Shown: piece by piece, positions 34,337 to 44,785 of the stretch
How the letters are laid out: the number at the start of each line of letters is the position of its first letter
Position numbering within the stretch: the stretch's first letter is position 1
From: an uncultured Candidatus Melainabacteria bacterium
Lineage (GTDB): Bacteria > Cyanobacteriota > Vampirovibrionia > Gastranaerophilales > Gastranaerophilaceae
Direction of reading: 5' to 3'
Length of the DNA: 55,521 nucleotides
NCBI GenBank assembly: GCA_950096985.1
Contig: CATNBA010000011.1
Location: 1-55,521 of the forward strand
Translations under genes and position numbers: made by a program
Notes under the pieces: model-generated
What the model saw: only the letters and a program-made list of their open reading frames with translations
Told to the model about the DNA's origin: nothing
The model's database searches: none

Positions 34337-35712
34337 TGGCAAAAGTTAAATCAAAATGGGTTTGTTCAGAATGTGGTTACGAAACCGCAGGATATTTAGG
34401 CAAGTGTCCCGAATGCGGAGCTTGGGGAAGTTTGATTGAAGAAACCCAATTTGCTGTTAAACCAACGTCAAATTCTGTCCATGATGAATTTATTAATAAA
34501 GAAAAACCTGAACTATTAAAAGATATTCATATCGGCGAAGAAGTTAGAGTTTCTACTAATATTTCTGAATTTGACAGAATACTTGGCGGCGGATTAGTTC
34601 AAGGATCGCTTGTGCTTATTGCAGGCGATCCGGGAATTGGTAAATCTACAATTCTTTTGCAGACTAGCGGTGAGCTTTGCAGAAATAATAAAAAGGTGCT
34701 ATATATTTCGGCTGAAGAAAGTGCAAGTCAGTTGAAACTTCGTGCTGAAAGGCTTGAAATAAGTGCACATGATTTATATATTTACCCCCAAACTTCAATG
34801 GAAAGTATAAAATGTCAAATTGAAGAAATCAAACCTGATATTGTTATAATAGACAGTATTCAGGCTGTGTACTCACAAAATGTTGCAAGTTCGGCTGGCA
34901 GTGTTTCTCAAATTCGAGAATGCACAAATCTTTTAATGCATATCGCGAAATCTAAAGGTATAACAATCATTGTTATAGGACATGTGACCAAAGATGGAAA
35001 TATTGCAGGTCCGAAGGTTCTTGAGCATATGGTAGATACCGTAATTTATTTTGAAGGTGATAAATATAAATCCTACAGAATGTTGCGTTCAATGAAAAAT
35101 CGTTTTGGAAACACTTCTGAGGTGGGCATTTTTGAGATGTGCGCAAGCGGATTAAAATGTGTTACTAATCCTAATGAACTTTTTTTGAATGAGCGTTCAC
35201 AGGTAGCAGTACCGGGAAGCGCAATAATTGTTACTAATGAAGGTACCCGTCCGCTGTTAGTGGAAATTCAGGCTCTTGTTGGAACAACACCTTATCCTAC
35301 GCCACGTCGTGTTGCAAATGGTGTTGACACAAGCAGAGTTTTACAAATTCTTGCAGTTTTAGAAAAACGTGTCGGCTTAAACCTTTCAAAACAGGATGTT
35401 TATGTAAATGTAATGGGTGGTATTGATGTATCAGAGCCATCAGCAGATTTGGGAATTGCGCTTGCGGTTGCCACATGTGCACGTGATGTTGTAGTGGATT
35501 CTCAAACTGTAATAATTGGTGAAATCGGTTTGTCAGGTGAAATTCATCCTGTCAATAATATTGAAAAGCGTTTGAATGAAGCGGTTATGTCCGGATTTAA
35601 AAAAGCGATAATTCCTTACGCAAACAGAATAGATTATGATAGAATTGAAATTGTTCCCGTAAAACGGCTAATGGATGCTATAGGTGCTTGTATTTCACCT
35701 ACTGGCAGGTAA
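34336..35712 (+). CDS. radA: DNA repair protein RadA
   Basis: 458 residues with all RadA/Sms landmarks. An N-terminal zinc finger has C10-SE-C13 and C24-PE-C27. The RecA-like ATPase has Walker A GDPGIGKST (97-105) and the KNRFG motif (254-258). A C-terminal Lon-protease-like domain lacks the catalytic dyad context. It promotes branch migration and processing of recombination intermediates. The start overlaps the preceding stop by one base. It ends the operon; no clear terminator follows before the convergent XRE gene. Confidence 0.97.
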   Translation: MAKVKSKWVCSECGYETAGYLGKCPECGAWGSLIEETQFAVKPTSNSVHDEFINKEKPELLKDIHIGEEVRVSTNISEFDRILGGGLVQGSLVLIAGDPGIGKSTILLQTSGELCRNNKKVLYISAEESASQLKLRAERLEISAHDLYIYPQTSMESIKCQIEEIKPDIVIIDSIQAVYSQNVASSAGSVSQIRECTNLLMHIAKSKGITIIVIGHVTKDGNIAGPKVLEHMVDTVIYFEGDKYKSYRMLRSMKNRFGNTSEVGIFEMCASGLKCVTNPNELFLNERSQVAVPGSAIIVTNEGTRPLLVEIQALVGTTPYPTPRRVANGVDTSRVLQILAVLEKRVGLNLSKQDVYVNVMGGIDVSEPSADLGIALAVATCARDVVVDSQTVIIGEIGLSGEIHPVNNIEKRLNEAVMSGFKKAIIPYANRIDYDRIEIVPVKRLMDAIGACISPTGR

Positions 35713-35756
35713 TTTGCACAATATCCTTGCTCCATATATTTATGGCAGTTGCATTT

Positions 35757-35960
35757 TTAGTCTGATATGTGTTCAAATATGTCTTGAATTCTACAATTTA
35801 ATGCCTTGCAGAGTTTGTTTAAAGTTTCCAATTCTATAGTTTTAGTTTTGGCATGATAAATTTTAAAAACCGTAACATGAGTAAGACCAGCAAGTCTGGC
35901 AACTTCTGCCATATTCAAACGTCTTCTGCCCATAATTTCAGAAAGTTTATTTTTAATCAT
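35757..35960 (-). CDS. XRE/Cro-CI type HTH regulator
   Basis: 67 residues consisting only of a Cro/CI helix-turn-helix: MAEVARLAGLTHVTVFKIYH (residues 17-36) is the HTH, followed by LETLNKLCKALNCRIQDIF, the usual end of this family. It resembles the small regulators that act on their own divergent promoter; the divergent neighbour here is the intact pilin at 36075, 114 bp away, a possible target. No SD is visible before ATG 35960; TATAAT abuts the ATG. Confidence 0.85.
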   Translation of the reverse strand: MIKNKLSEIMGRRRLNMAEVARLAGLTHVTVFKIYHAKTKTIELETLNKLCKALNCRIQDIFEHISD

Positions 35961-36074
35961 ATTATATTTTTTATCATTAGAAATAAACTCTTGTAAAATG
36001 TATTATGCTGTTGTATAATAATATTATATGTAGATTTAATATTGTTTAATGATTATTAACGAGGAGTATCGAAT

Positions 36075-36716
36075 ATGAAAAAAGCATTTACTTTGGCAGA
36101 AGTTCTTGTAACATTGGGCATCATTGGTGTAATTTCTGCAATGACTTTACCAACATTAGTGAAAAATCATCAGCGTCAGGTTTATGTAACACAGCTGCAA
36201 AAAGTTGTAACAGAGTTGTCTCAGGCTGCTGAAAAAGCTACTCAAGATAACAATGCAATATCTCTTGATGAAACTAAATACAATAGTAACAATGCCAATG
36301 GCGCAAAAAATTTTCTTAACGACTATTTTAAAGTCGTAAAAAATTGTGGTACTGATTTGACACCTTGTTTTGCAAGCAGTTATAAAACACTAAATGGTAA
36401 AACATTTACTTTGCTAACTCCTATAAATGTCGTATCATTAGCAAGTGGAGCTGCTATTTCAGTGGTCGGTAATTCTCTTTATTATAGTTATGATTATCAT
36501 GGTTATTTACAGTTACAGGTTGATGTAAATGGGCAACAAGGTCCAAATATACTTGGTAGAGATTTGTTTTATGTGGAGCTTTATAGTGACGGTAAAGTTG
36601 CTGAAAACTATAATTCCGGTGATGATTGGCATGCAGATTACTGTGGAGATGATTTTAATTATGGTTATGGTTGTTTAACTAAAATCATGCGAGACGGTTG
36701 GAAAATGGACTACTAA
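36075..36716 (+). CDS. Type IV pilin-like (type II secretion system protein G-like) protein
   Basis: 213 residues. The N terminus MKKA/FTLAEVLVTLGIIGVISAMTL is a short prepilin leader with Ala at -1 (rather than the usual Gly), Glu at +5, and a long hydrophobic helix. The C-terminal region ends with KIMRDGWKMDY, nearly matching RIIENGWEMDY in the pilin at 42025, so the two are paralogues. Four Cys could form disulphides. Unlike the two G-tract pilins, this gene is in frame with no homopolymer and a good SD (GAGGAG). A terminator follows. Confidence 0.88.
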   Translation: MKKAFTLAEVLVTLGIIGVISAMTLPTLVKNHQRQVYVTQLQKVVTELSQAAEKATQDNNAISLDETKYNSNNANGAKNFLNDYFKVVKNCGTDLTPCFASSYKTLNGKTFTLLTPINVVSLASGAAISVVGNSLYYSYDYHGYLQLQVDVNGQQGPNILGRDLFYVELYSDGKVAENYNSGDDWHADYCGDDFNYGYGCLTKIMRDGWKMDY

Positions 36717-36746
36717 TAAATTAACCATTTCTTAATATTTCAAAAG

Positions 36747-36772
36747 AACTAATCTGCTTGATTAGTTTTTTT
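36747..36772 (+). terminator. Terminator of the intact pilin gene
   Basis: AACTAATC (36747-36754) pairs with GATTAGTT (36760-36767), 5-nt loop, then seven T. Confidence 0.85.
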
Positions 36773-36797
36773 GTTTGTTATATAAATAAAATGTTAA

Positions 36798-37832
<1,035 letters not shown>

Positions 37833-37850
37833 TTTAGAATATATCATAAA

Positions 37851-37877
37851 AAAAAGACCTCGAAAGAGGTCTTTTTT
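37851..37877. terminator. Bidirectional terminator between gap and the M16 peptidase gene
   Basis: AAAAAGACCTC and GAGGTCTTTTT form a stem around a GAAA tetraloop, flanked by A and T runs, so it works for both converging genes; the peptidase stop lies at its right edge. Confidence 0.93.
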
Positions 37878-40668
37878 ATTGTAATGTTTTTAGATAGTCG
37901 GCATTTGCTTTTAGTGTATTTTCGGTAGCAACAATTGAGTATGTAGGTTTATTTGAAAAAACGTAATTTGCTGTATTGTATATATCATCAACTGTTACTT
38001 TATCGATTTCATCAAATAATTGATTAGTTCTTAATGCGCCGTATGGAGAATTTATACCTAGCATAAGATTAACATTTTTATCTTTGCTGTTATGATTGTC
38101 ATTTAGAATTGCGTTTTTCAAACTTAATTTTGCATTTTTTAATTCTTCATCAGTTACTTTTTCATTTTTAATTTTATCAATGTGGCGTTTAAAACCGTTA
38201 ATTGATTTTTGAATATTATCAAAGCTTTGCTCGCCTGTTTCTTTGTTTTCGGTTGTTGTACCTATTCTAAGTGTTATAATCCCTGTATCATCAATACTCT
38301 GATAGCGAGATTTTACGTGGTAGGCAAGTTTTTCATTTTCACGCAAATCCATAAATAAGCGTGATGATGGGTTGCCTCCAAAAATTATGTTAAGAAGTTT
38401 CAATGCGGCTGTGTCTTTAAGATTGCCGTTTATTTTAAATTTATAAGCTTGAATTATTTCTGCCTGATTTTTGTAATCTGTATCTGTCAATACTTTAGTT
38501 TCTAAAGTTGGTTTAAATTTTTCCTGCATTTTTGCCGGAGTAAATTCTTTTACTTTCGGCAGTTCTGCAATATTTGTGAAAACTTCATTTTTAAGTTCAG
38601 GTTTTCTGTCAAATGGTGCAGAAATTACAACTATACCTTTACCGTTTTGTATAAGCTGATTATATAGTGTATTTACATCATCCAATGATAGAGTCTGCAA
38701 GTCATCAAGGATTTCTTGTTTTGTATACCCTTCTGTAGTACCTTTGAATAGTTCAGCATCTAGTTTATCGTATGCGGATTTTTCAGAGGTTAATATGTTA
38801 TCTCTTATTGCATTTTTAGCCTGTTGGAAATCGGCATCGGTAAAACGTGGGGTGTTGATTATTTCTTTGAGGCTTTGAAAACTTTTTGTGAGTGTGTCAG
38901 TATCACATCCTACAGAACAGCATATTGAACGTTCTGATGCCGAAAGCCCCTTTATAATACCGTCTTGAGCAAGGTCTGCATCAAATTCCCCTTGAGTTTT
39001 TGAAATTGTACCCTCATTCATAAGTTTTTGCAGTACAAGTGCAGTGGAGGGTGTTATTATAAAATCGTTGTCAGTAGCTATTTTATAAAGTATTTCAACA
39101 TTGTCGGTTTTAGAATTTTGGGTTATAACTCTATAATTATTTTGGGTGCTATATTCTTTTATTGTTTCAGCGTTGATAGCATTTTTTCTTGTACCTGTAA
39201 ATGATACATTTTTGTAATTTTGTTTAATAGTTTCTTCTTTTACACTTGCAGGGTGGACAACTGCAACTGATGCTTTATTTACATCAAGATATTTCTTTGC
39301 TGTGTTAACCAAATCCTCTGCGGTCATTGTTTTAACTATTTGTTCAAAATCGGTTAAATAAGAGTTATTGTTTTCCAATATAGCAGTTCCTATTGCATCA
39401 TTTGTTGCAAATGAATTTTCAAGCATACTTGAAAAAGATTTCAACATTAACTTTTTTATCATCTGCATTTCTTTTTCGGTTGGAGGATTGTTTGTGATAT
39501 TTCCGATTTCTGTAAACATTGTTTTTAGAACTTTTTCAGAATTTTCATCCGTACTTTCCGACATAAACATAATGACTCTGCCGTCTTTAGAATTAGCGCT
39601 TATTTTTTCCTGTTCTGATATTGAAACAGAGTTTAGTGGTTTAATTTTAGTATTAATCCTTGAACTTGGGGAAGTTGAAAGAAGTATGCCAAGAGCGTTT
39701 GCATAAATTCTATCTTTTGTATTGTCTGATGAAGGACCGTTGAAACCTATAATCATAGAGGTTGCCGTTGCTTTATCAGAAATCAAATCTTCTCTTACAG
39801 CGTGTTTAAGCGGTTTAAATGTTTCAAAATGTTGTTGTGTTTTCGGTTGTTTTCTTGACGTAAAATATTTTGAAATAATTTGCATTGCATCATCTGGTTT
39901 TACGTCACCTGTTATAACAGTAACCATATTAGCAGGATAATAATTGTTGTTGTAGTAGTTAACAACATCTTCACGGGTTAAATTTGTAATGTTATCTGTA
40001 GTTCCGCCAATCATGTCAACTGATGAACTTTTTATGCCGTAAAGGTTTTTGAGCATTTTGTTTATTGCAAGATTTTCGGGATTTGAGGTAATCATGTTAA
40101 TTTCAGAATTCACAATCCCTTTTTCTTTTTCAAGTTTTTCGATGGCAAATAAAGGTGTTTCAAGCATTGAAGCATGAAGCTTAATTTTGTTTTCCAAATC
40201 ACCGTCATTTAAGAGGTTAGAACTTATATAGTAATTTGTTTCTCCAAACCCAGTTGAAGCGTTTGTGGAAGCTCCCATTTTATCAACCTGTTTAAAGAAA
40301 TCGCCTTCCTGTAAACCTTCTGAACCGTTAAATAAATTATGCTCTATATAGTGGCTTATTCCGCGTATATTATCGGGTTCATTCATAGAACCTGTATTGA
40401 CATAGGTTCTTAAAACAGTTTCACCCACCTGCGGAACAATAATTACTTTTTGACCGTTTGCAAGTTTATAGCAATGAGCTTTTGTATCGTACGGGAAATC
40501 AATTTCGCCTGTTTTAGAATAACTCATAGGAGTTTTAACGGCAAAATCCGGTTTTACGTCATATAGTTCTTTAATTTGCGGTTTTGTTGCATTGTTGACT
40601 TTGAAAGACGGTTTATTTTGCGCAGTATTATAATTATTTACACTATTAATAGAATTTATTCTAACCAC
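37876..40668 (-). CDS. M16 family zinc metallopeptidase
   Basis: 930 residues, two M16 halves in one chain. The active half has the inverted zinc motif H106-YIE-H110 and a downstream acidic ligand E189 in IVNSEI. The second half (about 510-930) keeps the structural elements (NPSSRLFMDLRE). There is no signal peptide; the first 50 residues are Asn/Ser-rich and contain PSFKV, and a linker motif NVSFTG (487-492) lies between the halves. M16 enzymes degrade peptides inside a closed chamber. The start codon is GTG 40668 with no SD. The gene is downstream of purA on the same strand. Confidence 0.92.
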   Translation of the reverse strand: MVRINSINSVNNYNTAQNKPSFKVNNATKPQIKELYDVKPDFAVKTPMSYSKTGEIDFPYDTKAHCYKLANGQKVIIVPQVGETVLRTYVNTGSMNEPDNIRGISHYIEHNLFNGSEGLQEGDFFKQVDKMGASTNASTGFGETNYYISSNLLNDGDLENKIKLHASMLETPLFAIEKLEKEKGIVNSEINMITSNPENLAINKMLKNLYGIKSSSVDMIGGTTDNITNLTREDVVNYYNNNYYPANMVTVITGDVKPDDAMQIISKYFTSRKQPKTQQHFETFKPLKHAVREDLISDKATATSMIIGFNGPSSDNTKDRIYANALGILLSTSPSSRINTKIKPLNSVSISEQEKISANSKDGRVIMFMSESTDENSEKVLKTMFTEIGNITNNPPTEKEMQMIKKLMLKSFSSMLENSFATNDAIGTAILENNNSYLTDFEQIVKTMTAEDLVNTAKKYLDVNKASVAVVHPASVKEETIKQNYKNVSFTGTRKNAINAETIKEYSTQNNYRVITQNSKTDNVEILYKIATDNDFIITPSTALVLQKLMNEGTISKTQGEFDADLAQDGIIKGLSASERSICCSVGCDTDTLTKSFQSLKEIINTPRFTDADFQQAKNAIRDNILTSEKSAYDKLDAELFKGTTEGYTKQEILDDLQTLSLDDVNTLYNQLIQNGKGIVVISAPFDRKPELKNEVFTNIAELPKVKEFTPAKMQEKFKPTLETKVLTDTDYKNQAEIIQAYKFKINGNLKDTAALKLLNIIFGGNPSSRLFMDLRENEKLAYHVKSRYQSIDDTGIITLRIGTTTENKETGEQSFDNIQKSINGFKRHIDKIKNEKVTDEELKNAKLSLKNAILNDNHNSKDKNVNLMLGINSPYGALRTNQLFDEIDKVTVDDIYNTANYVFSNKPTYSIVATENTLKANADYLKTLQ

Positions 40669-40701
40669 AATAATATAAAAACATAAAGAAATTAAAAATT
40701 G

Positions 40702-41982
40702 CTATTTAACAAAAATAGTTTGTTCTCTATCCGGTCCTACACTAACGATTGAGATAGGAACTTCAAGAATATCTTCTAGTCTTTCAAGATATTTTCTTGC
40801 GTTTTCAGGCAATTTGTCATATTCAGTTATGCCTGTAATATCTTCTCCCCAGCCTTTGTGAGTTTCGTAAACAGGTTCTAAATACTTATGGATAAATACA
40901 TTTGTCGGATAACTTGTATAAATTTTACCGTCGCGTGTATCTTTGTATGCAGTACAGATTTTAATTTCATCAAATGTATCAAATACGTCGATTTTTGTTA
41001 GAGCAATTGATGTCAGACCGCCGACGAGTACCGCATATTTCATTGTAACCGCGTCAAACCATCCGCAGCGTCGCGGTCTGCCTGTAGTTACGCCAAATTC
41101 GTGCCCGATTGTTTGGATTTTGTTACCTGTTTCGTCTGTTAATTCGGTTACAAACGGACCTTCGCCGACACGTGTTACGTAAGCTTTTGCAACCCCGATA
41201 ACTTCATTAATCATACAGGGACCGTATCCAGAACCTGTTGATGCACCGCCGCCTATCGGGTTTGATGAGGTTACGAAAGGATAAGTTCCGTAATCAACAT
41301 CAAGCATTACACCTTGTGCGCCTTCAAACAATACCGCTTTGCCTTCGCGTTTGGCATCTTCTAAAACTTTTTGCCATTCAAAGCAAACGTATGGTCTGAA
41401 GATTTCTGCATATTTTTTGCATAATGTTGTAACTTCCTCTTTTGTATATGTTTTTAATCCGTAAACTTCTTTTAGTGTTTTATTTTTGATTGGAAGAATT
41501 ATGTCTAATTTTTCAGAAAGGGCTTCATCAGAATATAAATCTTCTATTTTTAAGCCGATACGAGCCATTTTGTCAGTGTAAGTAGGTCCGATACCTTTTT
41601 TAGTTGTACCTATTTTGCCTTTGCCTGCTGTGCTTTCAGAATAACCGTCAACTTCTGTATGGTAAGGCATTGTTATAGAGGCAAGCGGGTTGATTTTTAA
41701 TCCTGAAACATCAATTCCTTCATCTATTAAACCTTTAATTTCAGCCTCAAAACTTTCAGGCAGGATTACAGTTCCAGCTCCGATGAAACATGTTTTTCCT
41801 TTATAAAGAATACCTGATGGTATAAGGTGAAATTTAAAAGTTTTGTCATGCGCAACAACAGTATGCCCTGCATTACATCCGCCTTGATATCTTATGATTA
41901 AATCCGCATCCTGTGCCAATAAATCCGTAATCTTTGCTTTACCTTCATCGCCCCATTGAGCGCCGACAACTACTCTGTTCAT
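40702..41982 (-). CDS. purA: Adenylosuccinate synthetase
   Basis: 426 residues with the GTP-binding start GAQWGDEGKAK (the last Gly of the usual GDEGKGK is Ala), QGGCNAGHT, and the IMP-site block TTKKGIGPTYTDK. C-terminal TTGRPRRCGWFD is invariant in the family. It joins IMP and aspartate to make adenylosuccinate in AMP synthesis. SD AAAGGATGGG before ATG 41982. It is 42 bp downstream of the G-tract pilin on the same strand, but a TAAAAT-like box in the gap suggests its own promoter. Confidence 0.97.
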   Translation of the reverse strand: MNRVVVGAQWGDEGKAKITDLLAQDADLIIRYQGGCNAGHTVVAHDKTFKFHLIPSGILYKGKTCFIGAGTVILPESFEAEIKGLIDEGIDVSGLKINPLASITMPYHTEVDGYSESTAGKGKIGTTKKGIGPTYTDKMARIGLKIEDLYSDEALSEKLDIILPIKNKTLKEVYGLKTYTKEEVTTLCKKYAEIFRPYVCFEWQKVLEDAKREGKAVLFEGAQGVMLDVDYGTYPFVTSSNPIGGGASTGSGYGPCMINEVIGVAKAYVTRVGEGPFVTELTDETGNKIQTIGHEFGVTTGRPRRCGWFDAVTMKYAVLVGGLTSIALTKIDVFDTFDEIKICTAYKDTRDGKIYTSYPTNVFIHKYLEPVYETHKGWGEDITGITEYDKLPENARKYLERLEDILEVPISIVSVGPDREQTIFVK

Positions 41983-42024
41983 ATCCCATCCTTTCGTTAC
42001 GAGATTATTTTAGCACAAAAGTTT

Positions 42025-42821
42025 TTAGTAATCCATTTCCCATCCATTTTCGATAATTCGTGCAGCACAATTATTTTCCCATCTTTCAAGTGAGGATTGT
42101 CCGCATTTGTTATTTTTATTTTTCCAATAATGTTTATTATTCTCAAGTGTTGATTGGTCTATAAATAATGCAGCATCTTTGCCGCCATTAGGGTATAATT
42201 TACCCTCCCCTGACATTGTAAATAAAAATCTGTCTTTTCCTGAAATATTTGGACCTTTTTTACCATTAACATCTATCTCTAATGCTGGTATAAACTGAGA
42301 ACACATAGTTCCACCGAGTGCTTTTGCATCTTTACATTTTTCAATGGTAAGATTTGTATATTCATCTCCAACATGAAATTCAAAATGGGTTATTGCAGAA
42401 CCATCACTAAAATTGATAGTTTGATTGTCACCTTTGTCAAAATTTTCATAATTTAATTTAAAATATTTACTTAAAAGAACAAACAAATCTTGACAGCCTA
42501 ATGAACTATCGCCAGCTTCACAACAACCACTTTCTTGGTAAACTTGAGGTATATCAATAAAATGTTCAACTTCTGCATCTGCAAGTATTTTTTGAAACCC
42601 TTGTTCCAGCATTGAAACTGATTTTTTTAGTTGATTAACCCAAACTTGCTTTTGATAATTTGCAATTAAAGTTGGCATAGTGAGGGCAGCAACAACACCA
42701 ATAATTCCTAAAGTAATAAGAACTTCTGCCAGTGTAAATCCAGGTTTACAATAATCTTTCCGTAGCTTTACAGGCTCAACGTTTCGGGGGGGGGGCAGTT
42801 CTGAGCTTGTAATTTAATCAT
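42025..42821 (-). CDS. Type IV pilin-like protein, out of frame through a C10 tract (phase-variable candidate)
   Basis: The ATG at 42821 has a strong SD (GGAGGAG), but the coding strand then meets ten C (plus-strand G at 42786-42795) and stops at once. The pilin frame lies 2 modulo 3 away, so one more C, or two fewer, restores 265 residues: a 28-residue leader, cleavage site KPG/FTLAEVLIT with Gly -1 and Glu +5, then the standard hydrophobic helix and a Cys-containing globular region ending RIIENGWEMDY. The first ATG in the pilin frame (42678) lies after most of the helix and is unlikely. It is a paralogue of 36075. OFF in this assembly, unless the tract length is a sequencing error or slippage is used. 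It lies between etfA and purA. Confidence 0.8.
42786..42795 (-). repeat. C10 (plus-strand G10) homopolymer in a prepilin leader
   Basis: Ten G on the plus strand, read as Pro codons in the leader. With the flanks (TC before, CAG after on the plus strand) it matches the tract at 2305-2319, but here the gene reads the opposite strand. Confidence 0.9.
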
Positions 42822-42852
42822 ATCTTAACTCCTCCTTTTTTTATTTTATTAT

Positions 42853-43842
42853 TTACGATTTTAAAACTTTTGTCAACTGCGGTAAAATTTCAAATACGTC
42901 ACCGACAAATCCAGCATCTGAAATCTCAAATATGGGTGCATTGGGGTCTTTATTGATTGCAATGATTTTATCGCTGTCGCACATCCCTACAGTATGCTGG
43001 ATTGCACCCGAAATTCCGCAGGCAATATATAGTTTTGGCGTAACGGTTTTTCCGGTCTGCCCGATTTGAACATCCTGAGAAGCCAGTCCCATATCGACTG
43101 CTCCGCGGCTTGCTCCGATACTTGCACCGATACTTTTTGCAAATTCTTTTAAAATTTCAAATCCTGTTTCATTTTTCATACCTTTACCGCCGGCAACTAT
43201 TATTTGTGCACTATCAAGGTCATTAATTGTTACGTTTATACGTTTTACAAATTCAATAAACTCAACTTTTCGTTTTATATCGTCAATTTCAGGTTTTTTA
43301 TATATAAATTGAGTTTCTTTGACGATATTTTCACTTAATGGTTTAAAAACTTTCGGTCTGACTGTTGCCATTTGAGGCAAAGTTCTGCATAAAATTGTCG
43401 CCATTAATTTTCCGCCAAATGTAGGTCGCGTTGCAGCGAGCTGCCCTTTATCATTTATATCAAGGTCTATACAGTCTGCGGTAAGTCCTGTATGTAATGC
43501 TGATGAAATTCGCGGAGCTAAATCACGCCCCTGAGTGGTTGCACCAATCAGTATAATATCAGGGTTAACTTCTTTTATAATATCAATTGCGACTTTTGCA
43601 AAAATTTCTGTTGAATAATGTGTAAATCTGTTGTCTTCAGCTATATAAACATTATCAAATCCTGAATTTATAAATGCTTCTTTATACAGTTCAGCAAGCC
43701 CTTGTTTGCATATTAAAAGTGCGGAAACTCTTGCATTATCAAGCTTTTTAGAAAGTTCATGCGCTTTGCAGGCAAGTTCAAAAAGAACTGTATGGACATA
43801 ATTTTCGTGGGTAATCTCAGCATATAATAAGATTTCAGACAT
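42853..43842 (-). CDS. etfA: Electron transfer flavoprotein alpha subunit
   Basis: 329 residues. The N-terminal domain is followed by the FAD-binding C-terminal domain with SRGAVDMGLA, QIGQTGKTVTPKLYIACGISGAIQHT and the family end DAGFVGDVFEILPQL. EtfAB heterodimers carry electrons between dehydrogenases and either the quinone pool or, in anaerobes, bifurcating partners. The start overlaps etfB by 8 bp. No acyl-CoA dehydrogenase is near; the operon partner is an NfnA-like reductase. Confidence 0.96.
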   Translation of the reverse strand: MSEILLYAEITHENYVHTVLFELACKAHELSKKLDNARVSALLICKQGLAELYKEAFINSGFDNVYIAEDNRFTHYSTEIFAKVAIDIIKEVNPDIILIGATTQGRDLAPRISSALHTGLTADCIDLDINDKGQLAATRPTFGGKLMATILCRTLPQMATVRPKVFKPLSENIVKETQFIYKKPEIDDIKRKVEFIEFVKRINVTINDLDSAQIIVAGGKGMKNETGFEILKEFAKSIGASIGASRGAVDMGLASQDVQIGQTGKTVTPKLYIACGISGAIQHTVGMCDSDKIIAINKDPNAPIFEISDAGFVGDVFEILPQLTKVLKS

Positions 43843-44605
43843 TTATTCCCCCAAATTCTTTTATTTTATCTGCAAGACAACTTATATCATTACATAATGA
43901 ACATTCACCGCGTTTGTTTTCTGGACGAAATGCACGGCTTACATAAGTGGGTGAGCCTTTAATTCCGACATCATCGGGAGTTAGCCCTATATCTTCCATA
44001 GAATAAACAGAAATCTCTGCATTTCTTGCTCTTTTTATTCCATTAATTGTCGGATGCGTAGGTTCTTCAAACCCTTTTAATACACAAATTAATGCTGGGA
44101 GTTGAACTTTTACTGTTTCCAGCCCTTCTTCAAGTTCTCGTTCTGCATAAATACTTTGCCCGTCGTATCTGTCAAGTTTGCGAACATAAGTTACCTGAGG
44201 TATTCCTAATTGGCTTGCAATACTTGGACCTGTTTGAGCAGTGTCTCCGTCAACAGCAAATTGACCGCAAATTATTAAGTCAAAATCTGGCATTTTACTT
44301 TTTATTGCAGAGGCAATGGTTTTCCCCGTAGCATAGGTATCTGCTCCTGCAAATTTTTTATCTGAAATCAAAACTCCTTTATCGCATCCTACAGCTATTG
44401 CTTTTTTCAGCATATCAGTTGCTTGTAGAGGACCCATTGTAAGTACAGTTATTTCTGCATCTTTAAATTTTAATGCTTCTTCAATTGCGTATACATCAAA
44501 AGGGTTGATGACACTTTCGACACCTTCCCTTTGAATGGTATTATTTTCAGTCCACTTGATATCTGTCGTATCAGGAACTTGTTTTATGCAAACTAATATT
44601 TTCAT
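43835..44605 (-). CDS. etfB: Electron transfer flavoprotein beta subunit
   Basis: 256 residues beginning MKILVCIKQVPDT, with the nucleotide-binding signature CGQFAVDGDTAQTGP (113-127) and the recognition loop LPALICVLKG. Near the C terminus there is C235-SL-C238-NDIS-C243, an unusual cysteine group that may bind a metal or contact the Cys-rich neighbour. It is 2 bp downstream of that 58-residue gene and overlaps etfA. Whether this Etf bifurcates cannot be told by eye. Confidence 0.95.
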   Translation of the reverse strand: MKILVCIKQVPDTTDIKWTENNTIQREGVESVINPFDVYAIEEALKFKDAEITVLTMGPLQATDMLKKAIAVGCDKGVLISDKKFAGADTYATGKTIASAIKSKMPDFDLIICGQFAVDGDTAQTGPSIASQLGIPQVTYVRKLDRYDGQSIYAERELEEGLETVKVQLPALICVLKGFEEPTHPTINGIKRARNAEISVYSMEDIGLTPDDVGIKGSPTYVSRAFRPENKRGECSLCNDISCLADKIKEFGGINV

Positions 44606-44607
44606 TA

Positions 44608-44784
44608 TTATTTCTTAGCTTCTTTTTGTCTGGCTGTAGTTTCGAGCAATGCATTGTATGCAAGCATGTATACAGAACATTTTTTTACACTGGGTACATA
44701 CCATGCACAACTTTCAAGTGTACAAACCTTATCAAATTCAGACCCCGCAGTCATTAGCGGGCAGTATGGGATGTCTTTTGCCAT
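44608..44784 (-). CDS. 58-residue cysteine-containing protein
   Basis: ATG 44784 to a double stop TAA-TAA before etfB. The protein MAKDIPYCPLMTAGSEFD... has four Cys (C8, C21, C26, C36) in the order CPLM, VCTLESCAWYV, KKCSVYM, a spacing that could bind an Fe-S cluster or zinc. Its ATG is 1 bp beyond the stop of the NfnA-like gene, and etfB starts 2 bp after its stop, so it is inside a tight operon. The SD is GGAG in the end of the upstream gene. The family is not named to my knowledge; similar Cys patterns occur in small proteins of anaerobes. Confidence 0.75.
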   Translation of the reverse strand: MAKDIPYCPLMTAGSEFDKVCTLESCAWYVPSVKKCSVYMLAYNALLETTARQKEAKK

Positions 44785-44785
44785 T

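Noticed and set aside
35757-35960. XRE regulator as a phage repressor or antitoxin
   Set aside because: No phage gene or toxin partner is adjacent; it sits alone between radA and a pilin gene.
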